This document shows, in pieces, positions 45,852-54,574 of a stretch of 64,000 bases of DNA. Source of the stretch: JAZKFT01 sp040386335 (lineage in GTDB: Bacteria; Bacteroidota; Bacteroidia; Chitinophagales; Chitinophagaceae); assembly GCA_040386335.1 (NCBI GenBank), contig JAZKFT010000022.1, forward strand, positions 62,001 through 126,000, given 5' to 3'. The notes beneath the pieces were generated by a model. That model did no database searches, had not been told where the DNA came from, and saw nothing but the letters and a program-made list of their open reading frames with translations. Every line of letters begins with the position of its first letter. Positions within the stretch are counted from its first letter, which is position 1. Position numbers and translations under genes: made by a program.

Positions 45852-48467
45852 CTACAAAGTTGCCTGCAACAACCCTTTCACTTTTTCTATCACTGCTTCC
45901 AGGTTACCTGTATCCTGCCCACCGGCGGTTGCCAAAGATTTGCTGCCACCACCTCCGCCTTTGATCAGCGGGGCGATATGTTCCTTGATGGTTTTTCCGG
46001 CGTCGAGGCTGCTGGCTTCATCGTACATCACAGCTACGCTAGCCTTCCCACCGATATTGGCGCAAAGCACCACTGCATAAGGAGCAGTGAGTTCGTTTTT
46101 AAGATCGGTACAGATCTTTTTTAATGCATCAGCACTGCTCACTTCAATAATGTCGCCGATAAAAGCAGCACCATTGGCGATCATGATCTTGCCGAGTAAT
46201 TCGTTGCGGATGCCCACAAGTTGCCTTGCTTCGAGGCGCTCAAATTGTTTTTTAAGATCGCTGTTTTCCTGTTGCAACTGCTCGATGCTTTTGGCAAATT
46301 CTTTCGGGTTCTTCAATAAGAGTTTGGCGGCATGTAGTTCGTGCAACTGGGAATTAATAAACAATTCGGCGGAATGGCCGCTTACTGCTTCTATGCGGCG
46401 AACACCTGCTGCAACAGCCGTTTCATGTTTGATTTTAAACAGGCCGAGTTCGCCTGTCGTACCTACATGCGTACCTCCGCATAGCTCTACACTATAGCCC
46501 GGGTCAATAATCACGACCCTGACCATATCTCCATATTTTTCACCAAACAGCGCCATGGCGCCGAGTTTAAGCGCTTCTTCCTTCGGGAGTTCGTTGATAA
46601 CAACGGGTATATTTTGCCTTATTTTTTCATTCACCATTTTTTCAATGGCGGCAATTTCTTCATCGCTTACTTTGGCAAAATGGCTAAAGTCGAAACGGAG
46701 GTGCTCCGCGTTTACCAGGCTACCTTTTTGGGCCACATGCGTACCCAATACGCTGCGCAGTGCGGCATGCAACAGGTGCGTGGCACTATGGTGTACAGAG
46801 GTATATTGTCTTTTGCCGATGTCCACTTTGGCAAATACTTTACCCTCTATTTCGGCCGGAAGGTTTTCGGTAAAATGAATGATCAGGTCATTGTCTTTTT
46901 TTGTGTTGACAACAGGAACTGCTTCTTCGCCAAAATACAAATGACCAGTGTCGCCCACCTGTCCGCCGCTTTCGGCATAAAAAGGAGTGGTTTCCAACAC
47001 AAACTGGTAACCCTCCTGGCCCTTAGCAGTCACTTTGCGAAACTTCACCACTTTGGTTTGTGTTTCGGTACTGTCGTAGCCCACAAACTGGTTCATGGCA
47101 AAGTCATCAAATACCACCCAGTCACCGGCGTCGATGGAGGTGGCGGCCCGGCTGCGGGTTTTTTGTTGGAGCAACGCAGCTTTGAAGCCGTCTTGATCTA
47201 TCGTCAAATTATTTTCGGAAGCGATCAGGGTAGTCAGGTCAATCGGAAAACCGTAAGTATCAAACAACTCAAATGCTTTGTCGCCATTGATGATATTTTC
47301 GCTTTGTTTCATCAGTTCGTCCATACGTTTGAGGCCGCCTTCCAGCGTTCTCAAAAATCCATTTTCCTCTTCCATCACCACTTTACTTACAAAATCAGCC
47401 TGTGCGTATAGTTCTGGAAAAACCGTTTCAAACTGCTTCGCCAATACAGGCACCAGCTTACAAAGCATCGGCTCTTTCATATCCAAATAAGAATAAGCAT
47501 ATCTCACAGCCCGGCGAAGGATGCGGCGAATGACATAACCAGCGCCAGTGTTGCTGGGTAATTGACCATCAGCAATACAAAAGCAAATAGCCCGGATATG
47601 ATCGGCTATCACGCGGAAAGCGACGGCTTGTTTGCTATCCCCATAATCGTAGGTTTTGCCTGATAATTTTTCCACTTCGGCAATGGTGCCGGTAAATACA
47701 TCAGTATCGTAATTGCTCGTTTTTCCCTGTATCACGCGAACCAGTCTTTCGAAGCCCATGCCAGTGTCTACATGTTGGGCAGGCAGGGTTTGCAGACTGC
47801 CATCTTTCAGGCGGTTAAACTGCATAAACACATTGTTCCAGATTTCAATCACCTGCGGATGGTCGTTGTTTACCAGGGTGGCGCCATCCACCAGTTTGCG
47901 TTCTTCGTCGGGGCGGCAGTCTACATGTATTTCGCTACAGGGGCCACAAGGGCCGGTGTCGCCCATTTCCCAGAAATTGTCTTTTTTGTTGCCCAATAAA
48001 ATCCGGTCTTCGGCGATCCATTTTTTCCATTCAGCAAAAGCCTCGTCGTCTTTGGCGAGGTTTTCTTTGGCGTCTCCTTCAAACATGGTCACGTAAAGCC
48101 GGTCTTTTGGAATTCCATAGATTTCAGTCAATAATTCCCAGCTCCAGGCAATGGCGTCGGTTTTGAAATAGTCGCCAAAGCTCCAGTTGCCCAGCATCTC
48201 AAACATGGTGTGGTGGTAGGTGTCCACGCCCACTTCTTCCAGGTCGTTGTGCTTGCCGCTTACCCTCAGACATTTTTGCGTATCGGCTGCACGTGGCCAG
48301 GGCGCAGGTTTATTGCCGAGAAAATAATCCTTGAACTGGTTCATGCCGGCATTTGTAAATAGCAGCGTAGGATCGTTCTTGATTACAATAGGGGCACTGG
48401 GTACAATCGTATGTCCCTTCGATTTAAAAAAGTCGAGGAAAGTCTGGCGTATTTCGGCTGAAGTCAT
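45852..48467 (-). CDS. alaS: Alanyl-tRNA synthetase
   Basis: Charges tRNA(Ala) with alanine. The 871-residue product has the class II catalytic core (MTSAEIRQTFLDFFKSKGH, LLFTNAGMNQFKDYFLG, FEMLGNWSFGDYFK, GMGFERLVRVIQ), the editing domain with HSATHLLHAALR, and the zinc/editing CGGTHVG. The C-terminal domain has a glycine-rich GGGGGSKSLATAGG. I start at the second of two Met at 48467; the longer frame (to 48572) has no counterpart in the family. A -7-like promoter is at 48549-48556. Confidence 0.96.
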   Translation of the reverse strand: MTSAEIRQTFLDFFKSKGHTIVPSAPIVIKNDPTLLFTNAGMNQFKDYFLGNKPAPWPRAADTQKCLRVSGKHNDLEEVGVDTYHHTMFEMLGNWSFGDYFKTDAIAWSWELLTEIYGIPKDRLYVTMFEGDAKENLAKDDEAFAEWKKWIAEDRILLGNKKDNFWEMGDTGPCGPCSEIHVDCRPDEERKLVDGATLVNNDHPQVIEIWNNVFMQFNRLKDGSLQTLPAQHVDTGMGFERLVRVIQGKTSNYDTDVFTGTIAEVEKLSGKTYDYGDSKQAVAFRVIADHIRAICFCIADGQLPSNTGAGYVIRRILRRAVRYAYSYLDMKEPMLCKLVPVLAKQFETVFPELYAQADFVSKVVMEEENGFLRTLEGGLKRMDELMKQSENIINGDKAFELFDTYGFPIDLTTLIASENNLTIDQDGFKAALLQQKTRSRAATSIDAGDWVVFDDFAMNQFVGYDSTETQTKVVKFRKVTAKGQEGYQFVLETTPFYAESGGQVGDTGHLYFGEEAVPVVNTKKDNDLIIHFTENLPAEIEGKVFAKVDIGKRQYTSVHHSATHLLHAALRSVLGTHVAQKGSLVNAEHLRFDFSHFAKVSDEEIAAIEKMVNEKIRQNIPVVINELPKEEALKLGAMALFGEKYGDMVRVVIIDPGYSVELCGGTHVGTTGELGLFKIKHETAVAAGVRRIEAVSGHSAELFINSQLHELHAAKLLLKNPKEFAKSIEQLQQENSDLKKQFERLEARQLVGIRNELLGKIMIANGAAFIGDIIEVSSADALKKICTDLKNELTAPYAVVLCANIGGKASVAVMYDEASSLDAGKTIKEHIAPLIKGGGGGSKSLATAGGQDTGNLEAVIEKVKGLLQATL

Positions 48468-48470
48468 CAT

Positions 48471-48774
48471 GATATCTGGGCGTGGTTCTAAAATTATGAT
48501 TGCGAAAAAAAGGCAGCTATATTTGACGGCCTGATTTTTGAGCGAGGGCAAATGTAAAGATTTGCTACACAACCCTGTCAGGGTTGGCTTTCATCCTGAC
48601 AGGGTTTTACGGTCGCCGAATAAACAGGAATGCCGGAAAACAGCCCAGGTGCATGAACTGAAAAACAATGTCCCGGCGTGAAAAGTCAGTACCGGAATCC
48701 GAACCAGGTTTAATGCCAATCGCTACCACACCCACATCAACCCCTAATCATTCATCTTCAACAACGTCTTTTTT
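48471..48774. other. Intergenic region with alaS promoter and a perfect-arm palindrome
   Basis: 304 bases between divergent alaS and the M23 peptidase. It contains TACATTTG on the minus strand (48556-48549), a match to the -7 consensus, about 80 bases before alaS. A 12-base inverted repeat AACCCTGTCAGG/CCTGACAGGGTT (48571-48582 and 48595-48606) lies beside it. The rest, 48607-48774, shows nothing. Confidence 0.5.
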
Positions 48775-49746
48775 TTGAAGAAAATAAAATACTTCTATAA
48801 CACCCATACCCTCCGCTACGAAAAGCTGGAGACACCACTTCGGGTAAAACTGTTGCGGGTGTTTGGTTTTATAGCAGCTGCTTTGGTTACTTCGGTCATC
48901 ATTGTTTTGATTGGGCAGCGATATTTTCCTTCCAACAACGAACGGGCTTTGCGAAATGAGAACGACCAGCTGAGTTACCAGCTGCGCATCCTGCAGCAGC
49001 AATTGGTAGAGATCGACCAACGTGTGGATGCTGTAGAAAAACGCGATAATGCAGTTTACCGTGATATTTTTGAAGCCGCCCCCCTGCCCGACAGTGCAAG
49101 GGCCAAAGCGGTGGAACGTATTGCGGAGCTGACCAAAGTGAGCCAGATGAACGAAAATCAACTGGTAAAAAGCATTTCTGCCAGTATGCAGACGCTTTAT
49201 AACAGGGCCGACAATCAGAACAAGTCTTTTGACGCCATAGAAAAAATGGTGGCCAATAAAGAGCTTTTACTCGCTGCAATCCCCGCTATACAACCGGTAA
49301 GCAACAAGGAATTGACCCGTATCGCCAGCGGTTTTGGCTACCGTACCGACCCCATCTACAAGATCACTAAAATGCACAGCGGCCTGGATTTTACGGCACC
49401 GCAAGGCACTCCCATTTACGCCACAGCAGATGGCACTATCAAAATCGCCGACAACAGCGCCACCGGCTTTGGTAATCACGTGGTGATAGATCATGGTTAC
49501 GGTTATGAATCGTTATATGGCCATATGGTACGGGTAAAAGCAAGGGCCGGGCAAAAGGTAAAACGCGGCGAAGTAATAGGATGGGTGGGCAGCACGGGTA
49601 AAAGTACCGGCCCTCACTGCCATTACGAAGTACATAAAAATGGAACTCCTGTGGATCCGGTTTATTATTTCTACAACGATATCACGCCGGAACAATTTGA
49701 CAGGCTGTTAAAACTGGCCGCTACCAGTACGCAGAGTTTTGATTAG
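48775..49746 (+). CDS. M23-family metallopeptidase (LytM-like), membrane-anchored
   Basis: A peptidoglycan endopeptidase-type protein of 323 residues. It has a basic cytoplasmic N terminus, one transmembrane helix (about 30-48) and a coiled coil (about 60-105). The M23 domain (about 180-305) has the metal ligands in HSGLDFTAPQGTP, GYESLYGHM and the catalytic GPHCHYEV. It probably trims cell-wall cross-links during growth or division. The only frame start that fits is TTG at 48775; MKKIKYFYNTHTLRYEKLE (in part) resembles homologous N termini, so I keep it. No ATG exists nearby upstream. Confidence 0.9.
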   Translation: MKKIKYFYNTHTLRYEKLETPLRVKLLRVFGFIAAALVTSVIIVLIGQRYFPSNNERALRNENDQLSYQLRILQQQLVEIDQRVDAVEKRDNAVYRDIFEAAPLPDSARAKAVERIAELTKVSQMNENQLVKSISASMQTLYNRADNQNKSFDAIEKMVANKELLLAAIPAIQPVSNKELTRIASGFGYRTDPIYKITKMHSGLDFTAPQGTPIYATADGTIKIADNSATGFGNHVVIDHGYGYESLYGHMVRVKARAGQKVKRGEVIGWVGSTGKSTGPHCHYEVHKNGTPVDPVYYFYNDITPEQFDRLLKLAATSTQSFD

Positions 49747-49761
49747 TCCCCCTCTTTGTTT

Positions 49762-49874
49762 CCATTGCCTTCAGCCAATAAAACGGAAATAGTTGGTTTC
49801 CAGTTCATTACCGGATTTTCAAAAACCGCATGAAAATTGTTAATAACATCCATTGCCGTTGGCTTCAGCCAACG
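49762..49874. repeat. Two related CATTGCC-TTCAGCCAA units, one palindromic
   Basis: A unit at about 49762-49780 and another at 49850-49874 share CCATTGCC and TTCAGCCAA. In the second, CGTTGGCT and AGCCAACG form a tight dyad (49857-49874). They sit between the M23 gene and the MerR gene. Looks like a dispersed palindromic element; only these two partial units are visible here. Confidence 0.4.
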
Positions 49875-49926
49875 AATAGTAAAAAATCGATGTTCTGTCA
49901 TTCTTATCATTCCCTACTTTTACTGA

Positions 49927-50640
49927 ATGCAACAGTTGGACATTTTCGGAACACTCAACGAATCGCTTACGCCTGCGAAGGCAAGGGCTCCGAAGCCTGA
50001 TGCTAAAAATGAAACAGAACCTGGAACAGGAAAACATTCCGGCAATGTAATTACCAACCCCATGGGCACGGAAATGGTGGTGAACGACCAGATTAAAGTA
50101 AAGGTGAAGCAAATGAAAAACGCTTCCACCGACAAACGGAATGAACCCACCGATAGCGCCGATTTGATTGAGAGGATCAAAGCCAAGCTGAAAAGGGAAT
50201 TTGACCTGACCACGCCTGTAGAAAGAAATGATGATGATTACAAAAAGAAGGGGAAGCAAAAACCCGGGGAACAGGGAATGGAATCTTTTGCGGCTCCTGT
50301 AAATATTCCGCCCGACGAAGAGCTTTTCAAAAAGCAGTATTACAATATGGGAGCGGTGTCGGAAATGTTCCATATTAACCAATCCATGCTGAGGCATTGG
50401 GAAAACGAATTCGACATTCTGAAGCCCAAAAAGAATAAAAAAGGAGACCGCTATTTCCGGCCTATCGATATAAAGAACCTGGAATTGATCTATCACCTGA
50501 TCCGCAACCGGAAGTTCACGATCGATGGCGCCAAAACTTTTATTAAACAACATAAACAACGTGCGGCCGATACTTTTGCAGCTGTTCAAGCACTAGAAAA
50601 AATCCGATCGTACCTAACAGAACTTAAAGCCAGTCTATGA
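49927..50640 (+). CDS. MerR-family transcriptional regulator with long N-terminal extension
   Basis: A 237-residue product. The first 135 residues are charged, Lys/Glu-rich and probably disordered. A MerR winged helix-turn-helix follows (about 140-210): KQYYNMGAVSEMFHINQSMLRHWENEFDI, KNKKGDRYFRPIDIKNLELI. This extension is longer than in ordinary MerR proteins, though such forms are known in Bacteroidota. No metal- or drug-binding Cys is present. It overlaps the thioredoxin-like gene by ATGA, so the two are co-translated. Target and signal unknown. Confidence 0.85.
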   Translation: MQQLDIFGTLNESLTPAKARAPKPDAKNETEPGTGKHSGNVITNPMGTEMVVNDQIKVKVKQMKNASTDKRNEPTDSADLIERIKAKLKREFDLTTPVERNDDDYKKKGKQKPGEQGMESFAAPVNIPPDEELFKKQYYNMGAVSEMFHINQSMLRHWENEFDILKPKKNKKGDRYFRPIDIKNLELIYHLIRNRKFTIDGAKTFIKQHKQRAADTFAAVQALEKIRSYLTELKASL

Positions 50641-51245
50641 ACCCTGACCGCCCGTTTGAGTATTTGAAATTGTTGATTGCAAATTGCAAATTGCGTGTTT
50701 CCCATTGCCTGTTGCTTATTGCCAGTTTCCTGTTGTTTTCCTGTTCGCCTGTAGCACCGTTGGCCGCAGAGCATACGGAGCCGCCCACAAGACTCTTTGA
50801 AGTGTTGAAAGACAGGGATGGCTCAAAAATGCTGAAAGGGATTTTGTCTAAAGAACAAATAACACAGGACACTGCCTTTGGCTGGTATGCACAGAATGTA
50901 AAATTGACCAGGCCCAATGCAGATGCGGTTGCAGCCGTTGCTGCCAGGGCAGATAAAATAAGCATTATTATTTTCGGCGGCACCTGGTGTGAAGACACAC
51001 ACCAGTTATTACCCAAATACCTGTCGCTGCTGGAAGCCGCCAAATTTCCCGATACCAGGCTTACGATCGTGGCTGTGGACCGCGCCAAAACAACCGTTGG
51101 CAATCTTCACCAGCTTTTCAATATTACCAATGTGCCTACCTGTATTGTAATGAAGGATGGTAAGGAATTTGGCCGCATTGTAGAATTTGGGAAAACCACT
51201 TTTGTTGATAAAGAATTGGGAGAGCTCGTCGCAACTGTTCAATAA
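50637..51245 (+). CDS. Thioredoxin-like lipoprotein lacking the second active-site Cys
   Basis: A 202-residue product. The N terminus ends in a lipobox-like LLFSC (about residue 36). A thioredoxin-fold domain (about 90-200) has FGGTWCEDTHQLLPK in place of CxxC: the first Cys is present, the second is replaced. NVPTCIVMKDGKEFGRIVEF supplies the cis-Pro loop. It may act as a monothiol reductase or bind a partner. The first 30 codons are made of repeated ATTGC-type units, so the true start could be later. It begins inside the MerR stop (ATGA). Confidence 0.75.
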   Translation: MNPDRPFEYLKLLIANCKLRVSHCLLLIASFLLFSCSPVAPLAAEHTEPPTRLFEVLKDRDGSKMLKGILSKEQITQDTAFGWYAQNVKLTRPNADAVAAVAARADKISIIIFGGTWCEDTHQLLPKYLSLLEAAKFPDTRLTIVAVDRAKTTVGNLHQLFNITNVPTCIVMKDGKEFGRIVEFGKTTFVDKELGELVATVQ

Positions 51246-51293
51246 GCCTTTTTCCGGTATCGGAATACATCATTTTCCGGCCCACTACACCTC

Positions 51294-52649
51294 ATGATGA
51301 CCCTGGTATACATATTCTTCGGCATCCTGCTGGCCCAGCTGGTGTATGTGGCTGCCAACTGGTGGCAATACAAGAGGGCGGATTATGTCTACTACTTTTT
51401 TTACCTGTTTTTGGTGATCATCTATTTTATGATCATTTACCAGGAGCCGATCTTCCTGGTTGAAGAAAAAGATGGGCTCTACCGTGCGCTGCGCTTTTTT
51501 TTAAGGCCCACAGCATTTGCGCTATATGCTCTATACTTTTCATTTGTTATCAGCTTTTTAGATACCGCTACCAATTTCCCAAGGCTTCACGGGCGGGTGT
51601 TATTGACAAGAAACCTGCTCGTCATTTTTGTTGGGGTGTTTCTCATCCTGAATATGATACAGTTCCAGGCTGCCTGGATTGGTATGCTGTACCTGGCACT
51701 CAGCCTCTTATTGTTTGTTTCGGTAGTCTGGCTCGTATTTGCCATCTGGAAAACGCCCACCAGCCTTAGCAAGTATATTTTGCGGGGGGCCCTGGCGGCG
51801 GCCATTGGTGCTTTTATCAGTAATATTTTGATGCTGCTATACCTTATCCACTTAATTGAATTTCCTGGAAATTATATGTTCCCCGTGGCGGTGGGTATCA
51901 TCGTAGAGGTGTTTTATTTTAATAGTGGCCTTACTTATAAAAGCCGCCAGGTAGAGCAAAACATGATCCGTTCGCAACAGCAACTGATAGAAGAGCTGGA
52001 ACACAGCCGCGACCTGGAAAACAGGCTGGGTACTATCCGCCAAAAAATAAGCCGTGACCTCCACGACGAATTAGGGGGCGGACTATCAACTATCCGTCTC
52101 ATCAGCGAAATGGCCAGGCTTAAAAACGATCCGTTTACTGACCTGGAAAAGATATCAGGCACCAGCAGGGAATTGGTGTATAAGATGAACGAGATCGTGT
52201 GGACCATGAATGTTAATAACGACAACCTGCAAAGCCTGGTCACGTATATCAGGAAATTTGCCATTCATTACCTGGAGGAATTAGGCATTGAATGTGTGGC
52301 TAATGTACCAGACCCGGTGCCGCCGCTGGAAGTAGAAGGATTTGTCAGGAGAAATATATTCCTGTGTATCAAGGAGGCCCTTCACAATGTAGTAAAGCAC
52401 GCAGGTGCTTCGCAAGTAAACATAACCACCTTTATTGACGAAGCACGCTGCTCCATCACAATACATGACAATGGCAGGGATAAAGGGGTAACGGAAAAAA
52501 TGGGAGGCAACGGGATCATCAATATGCAGGAAAGGATGTTGGAGTGCGGTGGAACATTTGCCATGGAAAATAAAAATGGCACCACCGTCTATTTTGTCAT
52601 CCCGTTAAAAGCCCTATCACACAAAAGTGTTATGGCAGATAAAGTTTGA
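51294..52649 (+). CDS. Multi-pass membrane sensor histidine kinase (HisKA_3)
   Basis: A 451-residue kinase with about seven hydrophobic helices in the first 215 residues and a short coiled linker (QQQLIEELEHSRDLENRL). HisKA_3 with His257 in SRDLHDELGGGLSTIRL follows, then a HATPase domain (CIKEALHNVVKHA, GGNGIINMQERM). The membrane part looks like the 7TM sensors of the DesK/7TMR type; the signal is unknown. The response regulator follows after 74 bases. Starts ATGATG at 51294. The pairing with 52724-53341 is inferred from adjacency. Confidence 0.88.
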   Translation: MMTLVYIFFGILLAQLVYVAANWWQYKRADYVYYFFYLFLVIIYFMIIYQEPIFLVEEKDGLYRALRFFLRPTAFALYALYFSFVISFLDTATNFPRLHGRVLLTRNLLVIFVGVFLILNMIQFQAAWIGMLYLALSLLLFVSVVWLVFAIWKTPTSLSKYILRGALAAAIGAFISNILMLLYLIHLIEFPGNYMFPVAVGIIVEVFYFNSGLTYKSRQVEQNMIRSQQQLIEELEHSRDLENRLGTIRQKISRDLHDELGGGLSTIRLISEMARLKNDPFTDLEKISGTSRELVYKMNEIVWTMNVNNDNLQSLVTYIRKFAIHYLEELGIECVANVPDPVPPLEVEGFVRRNIFLCIKEALHNVVKHAGASQVNITTFIDEARCSITIHDNGRDKGVTEKMGGNGIINMQERMLECGGTFAMENKNGTTVYFVIPLKALSHKSVMADKV

Positions 52650-52723
52650 GGGGCTTACTTTCACCCTCAACACCCTTCCTTACCGGATTTGTCAGCCTGA
52701 ACCCCTTAAAAAAACACCCGTCT

Positions 52724-53341
52724 GTGATCCAAATTGCAATCATAGAAGACCTCGCCGACTTCCGGACAGCCCTGGAAGTATTGGTAAACCATACACCTGG
52801 AATGAAGGTGGTTGGCAGCTATTCCAATGCAGAAGACGCATTGGTGGCGATACCAGCTTTGGAGCCCGACATCTGCCTGGTGGACATTAACCTTCCCGGA
52901 ATGGACGGCATAACGCTGGTAGAAAAATTAAAGAAACTCCTCCCCAAATCACAGTTTATGATGTGCACGGCATATGATGCCGACGAAAAAGTGTTTAGTG
53001 CACTAAAAGCAGGCGCCCATGGCTACCTGCTCAAAGCCAGCAGCCCGGTCAAGATCATTGAATCCTTGCAGGAATTACAACAGGGAGGCAGCCCCATGAG
53101 CAGCGATATTGCCCGCCGCGTCGTAATGCATTTTCAGCAAAAGCCATCTGTAGAGCTGGATTCGCTCACCACAAGAGAGAAAGAAATATTAGAGCTGTTG
53201 GCCAAGGGTTTTTTATACAAGGAAATAGCAGCACAGTTATCCATCAGCATCGAAACGGTTCGCCGGCACCTGCACAATATTTACGAAAAATTACACGTGC
53301 AAACAAGAACCGAGGCCGTGAACAAGTTTTTCTCACGATAG
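52724..53341 (+). CDS. NarL/LuxR-type response regulator
   Basis: A 205-residue regulator. The receiver domain starts IQIAIIEDLADFRTALE with phospho-acceptor Asp54 in CLVDINLPGMDG, the Thr and Lys of CTAYD and LLKAS, and a C-terminal LuxR helix-turn-helix (LTTREKEILELLAKGFLYKEI, in part; SISIETVRRHLHNIY). I take the GTG at 52724 as start: it places Asp at residue 54, as is usual, and related proteins begin M-I-x-I-A-I-I-E-D. The longer frame from a TTG at 52646 has no family match. Partner of the preceding kinase. Confidence 0.85.
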   Translation: MIQIAIIEDLADFRTALEVLVNHTPGMKVVGSYSNAEDALVAIPALEPDICLVDINLPGMDGITLVEKLKKLLPKSQFMMCTAYDADEKVFSALKAGAHGYLLKASSPVKIIESLQELQQGGSPMSSDIARRVVMHFQQKPSVELDSLTTREKEILELLAKGFLYKEIAAQLSISIETVRRHLHNIYEKLHVQTRTEAVNKFFSR

Positions 53342-53465
53342 CATTTGAATCGTGTCGCGGCGACAGAAAAGTTTCCAGCCTGCTTTGCTCGGCCTTGCCG
53401 TCTACAACGAACGTGGTATTTTCTGAGAAGAGATACAGGAATATTTTGCATGAAAATTATCACTC

Positions 53466-54542
53466 ATGAAAAAACATTTCCTTTCCCTCATTATTTGCTG
53501 CGCTTCTATCAGCAGTTTTGCCACTGTTCGTACAGTAAGCAATGTGCCGGCCAACCTGGCACAGTTTAACACCATACAAGCTGCAGTTAATGCCAGCACG
53601 AATGGTGATACCGTCTATGTACATGGCAGCCCCAATGGCTATGCGGCTTTTACCATTACCAATACCCGCCTCACTATCATGGGCCCGGGCTGGGCTCCAA
53701 ATAAGCAACTGGCGTTTACCGCCTTAATAGCAGGATGTACACTTACCGGCAGTGGAACCACCGGCACAGAGCTACATGGCTTGACTTTCACGAGCACGAT
53801 CACTGTAAATTCAAACCATCCCAACGATTTACGTTTTATACGCAATCATTTTATTACCCTGGGTATTTCTATTAACGAAGGTGGAGTTACCTACAGCGGG
53901 TATCTCTTCGAGGGAAATATTTTTGACAACTCCAGTGCGGATGCGACGCCAGGCTCCACTTATCAAAACTTCCTTTTTCAGAATAATTATTTTTACGAAA
54001 GCGCGTGCTGCAGGGATGGCAACATCAACAGCTTCAATAATTCTGTAAATGTATTATTCAATCACAATCTTTGGTTTGGCCCTGCAAGTGGCACCCGTAA
54101 TGTGAACTCGGGCACCTCAAGGTTTTTGAGTTTTACCAACAATATTTTTGTGAGGCGTAATCCTGCCACTTCTGTTAGCTCCAGCACATTCAACAACAAC
54201 ATTACATTCAATGCCGGCGAAAATGCGCCGTGGAATGTAAATGGCAATATTAATAGTGGTGGCAACGTAGAAAACCAGGACCCCCAGATGGCCGCCCAGG
54301 CAGCTGTAAATGCCGGCACAAACAATGCAATTGCCGATTACAGCATAGCCGCCGGACCTGCAAATAATAGTGCCACCGATGGAAAAGACATGGGCCTGCT
54401 TTTTGACGCCACCGGTAGCCTTAACTGGGTCAATAGCCGCACCAGCCGCCTGCCATTTATTTTCAGCATGAACATCACCAACCCTACGGTAGCGCCTAAT
54501 GCTTCGTTGCAGGTAGTAGTAGAAGCCAGGAAGAGTAATTGA
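53466..54542 (+). CDS. Secreted beta-helix-like protein, unknown function
   Basis: A 358-residue secreted product with a signal peptide ending near SSFATVRT. It opens with FNTIQAAVNASTNGDTVYVHG, the usual start of pectate-lyase-fold proteins, and continues in short Asn-rich coils (LRFIRNHFITLGISI, GYLFEGNIFDNSS, NFLFQNNYFYESACC, RFLSFTNNIFVRR, STFNNNITFNAG). No catalytic residues are evident. It overlaps or abuts the next gene (stop 54542, next start 54575), which encodes a T9SS cargo of tandem repeats. The two are probably co-transcribed and may act together on the cell surface. Confidence 0.7.
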   Translation: MKKHFLSLIICCASISSFATVRTVSNVPANLAQFNTIQAAVNASTNGDTVYVHGSPNGYAAFTITNTRLTIMGPGWAPNKQLAFTALIAGCTLTGSGTTGTELHGLTFTSTITVNSNHPNDLRFIRNHFITLGISINEGGVTYSGYLFEGNIFDNSSADATPGSTYQNFLFQNNYFYESACCRDGNINSFNNSVNVLFNHNLWFGPASGTRNVNSGTSRFLSFTNNIFVRRNPATSVSSSTFNNNITFNAGENAPWNVNGNINSGGNVENQDPQMAAQAAVNAGTNNAIADYSIAAGPANNSATDGKDMGLLFDATGSLNWVNSRTSRLPFIFSMNITNPTVAPNASLQVVVEARKSN

Positions 54543-54574
54543 TATCCTTTTTCTTAACCATAAATTTATTTGTT

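Noticed and set aside
52646..52723. Response-regulator start at the TTG overlapping the kinase stop
   Set aside because: The 26 extra residues do not resemble any receiver-domain N terminus; the GTG at 52724 puts the phospho-acceptor Asp at 54.
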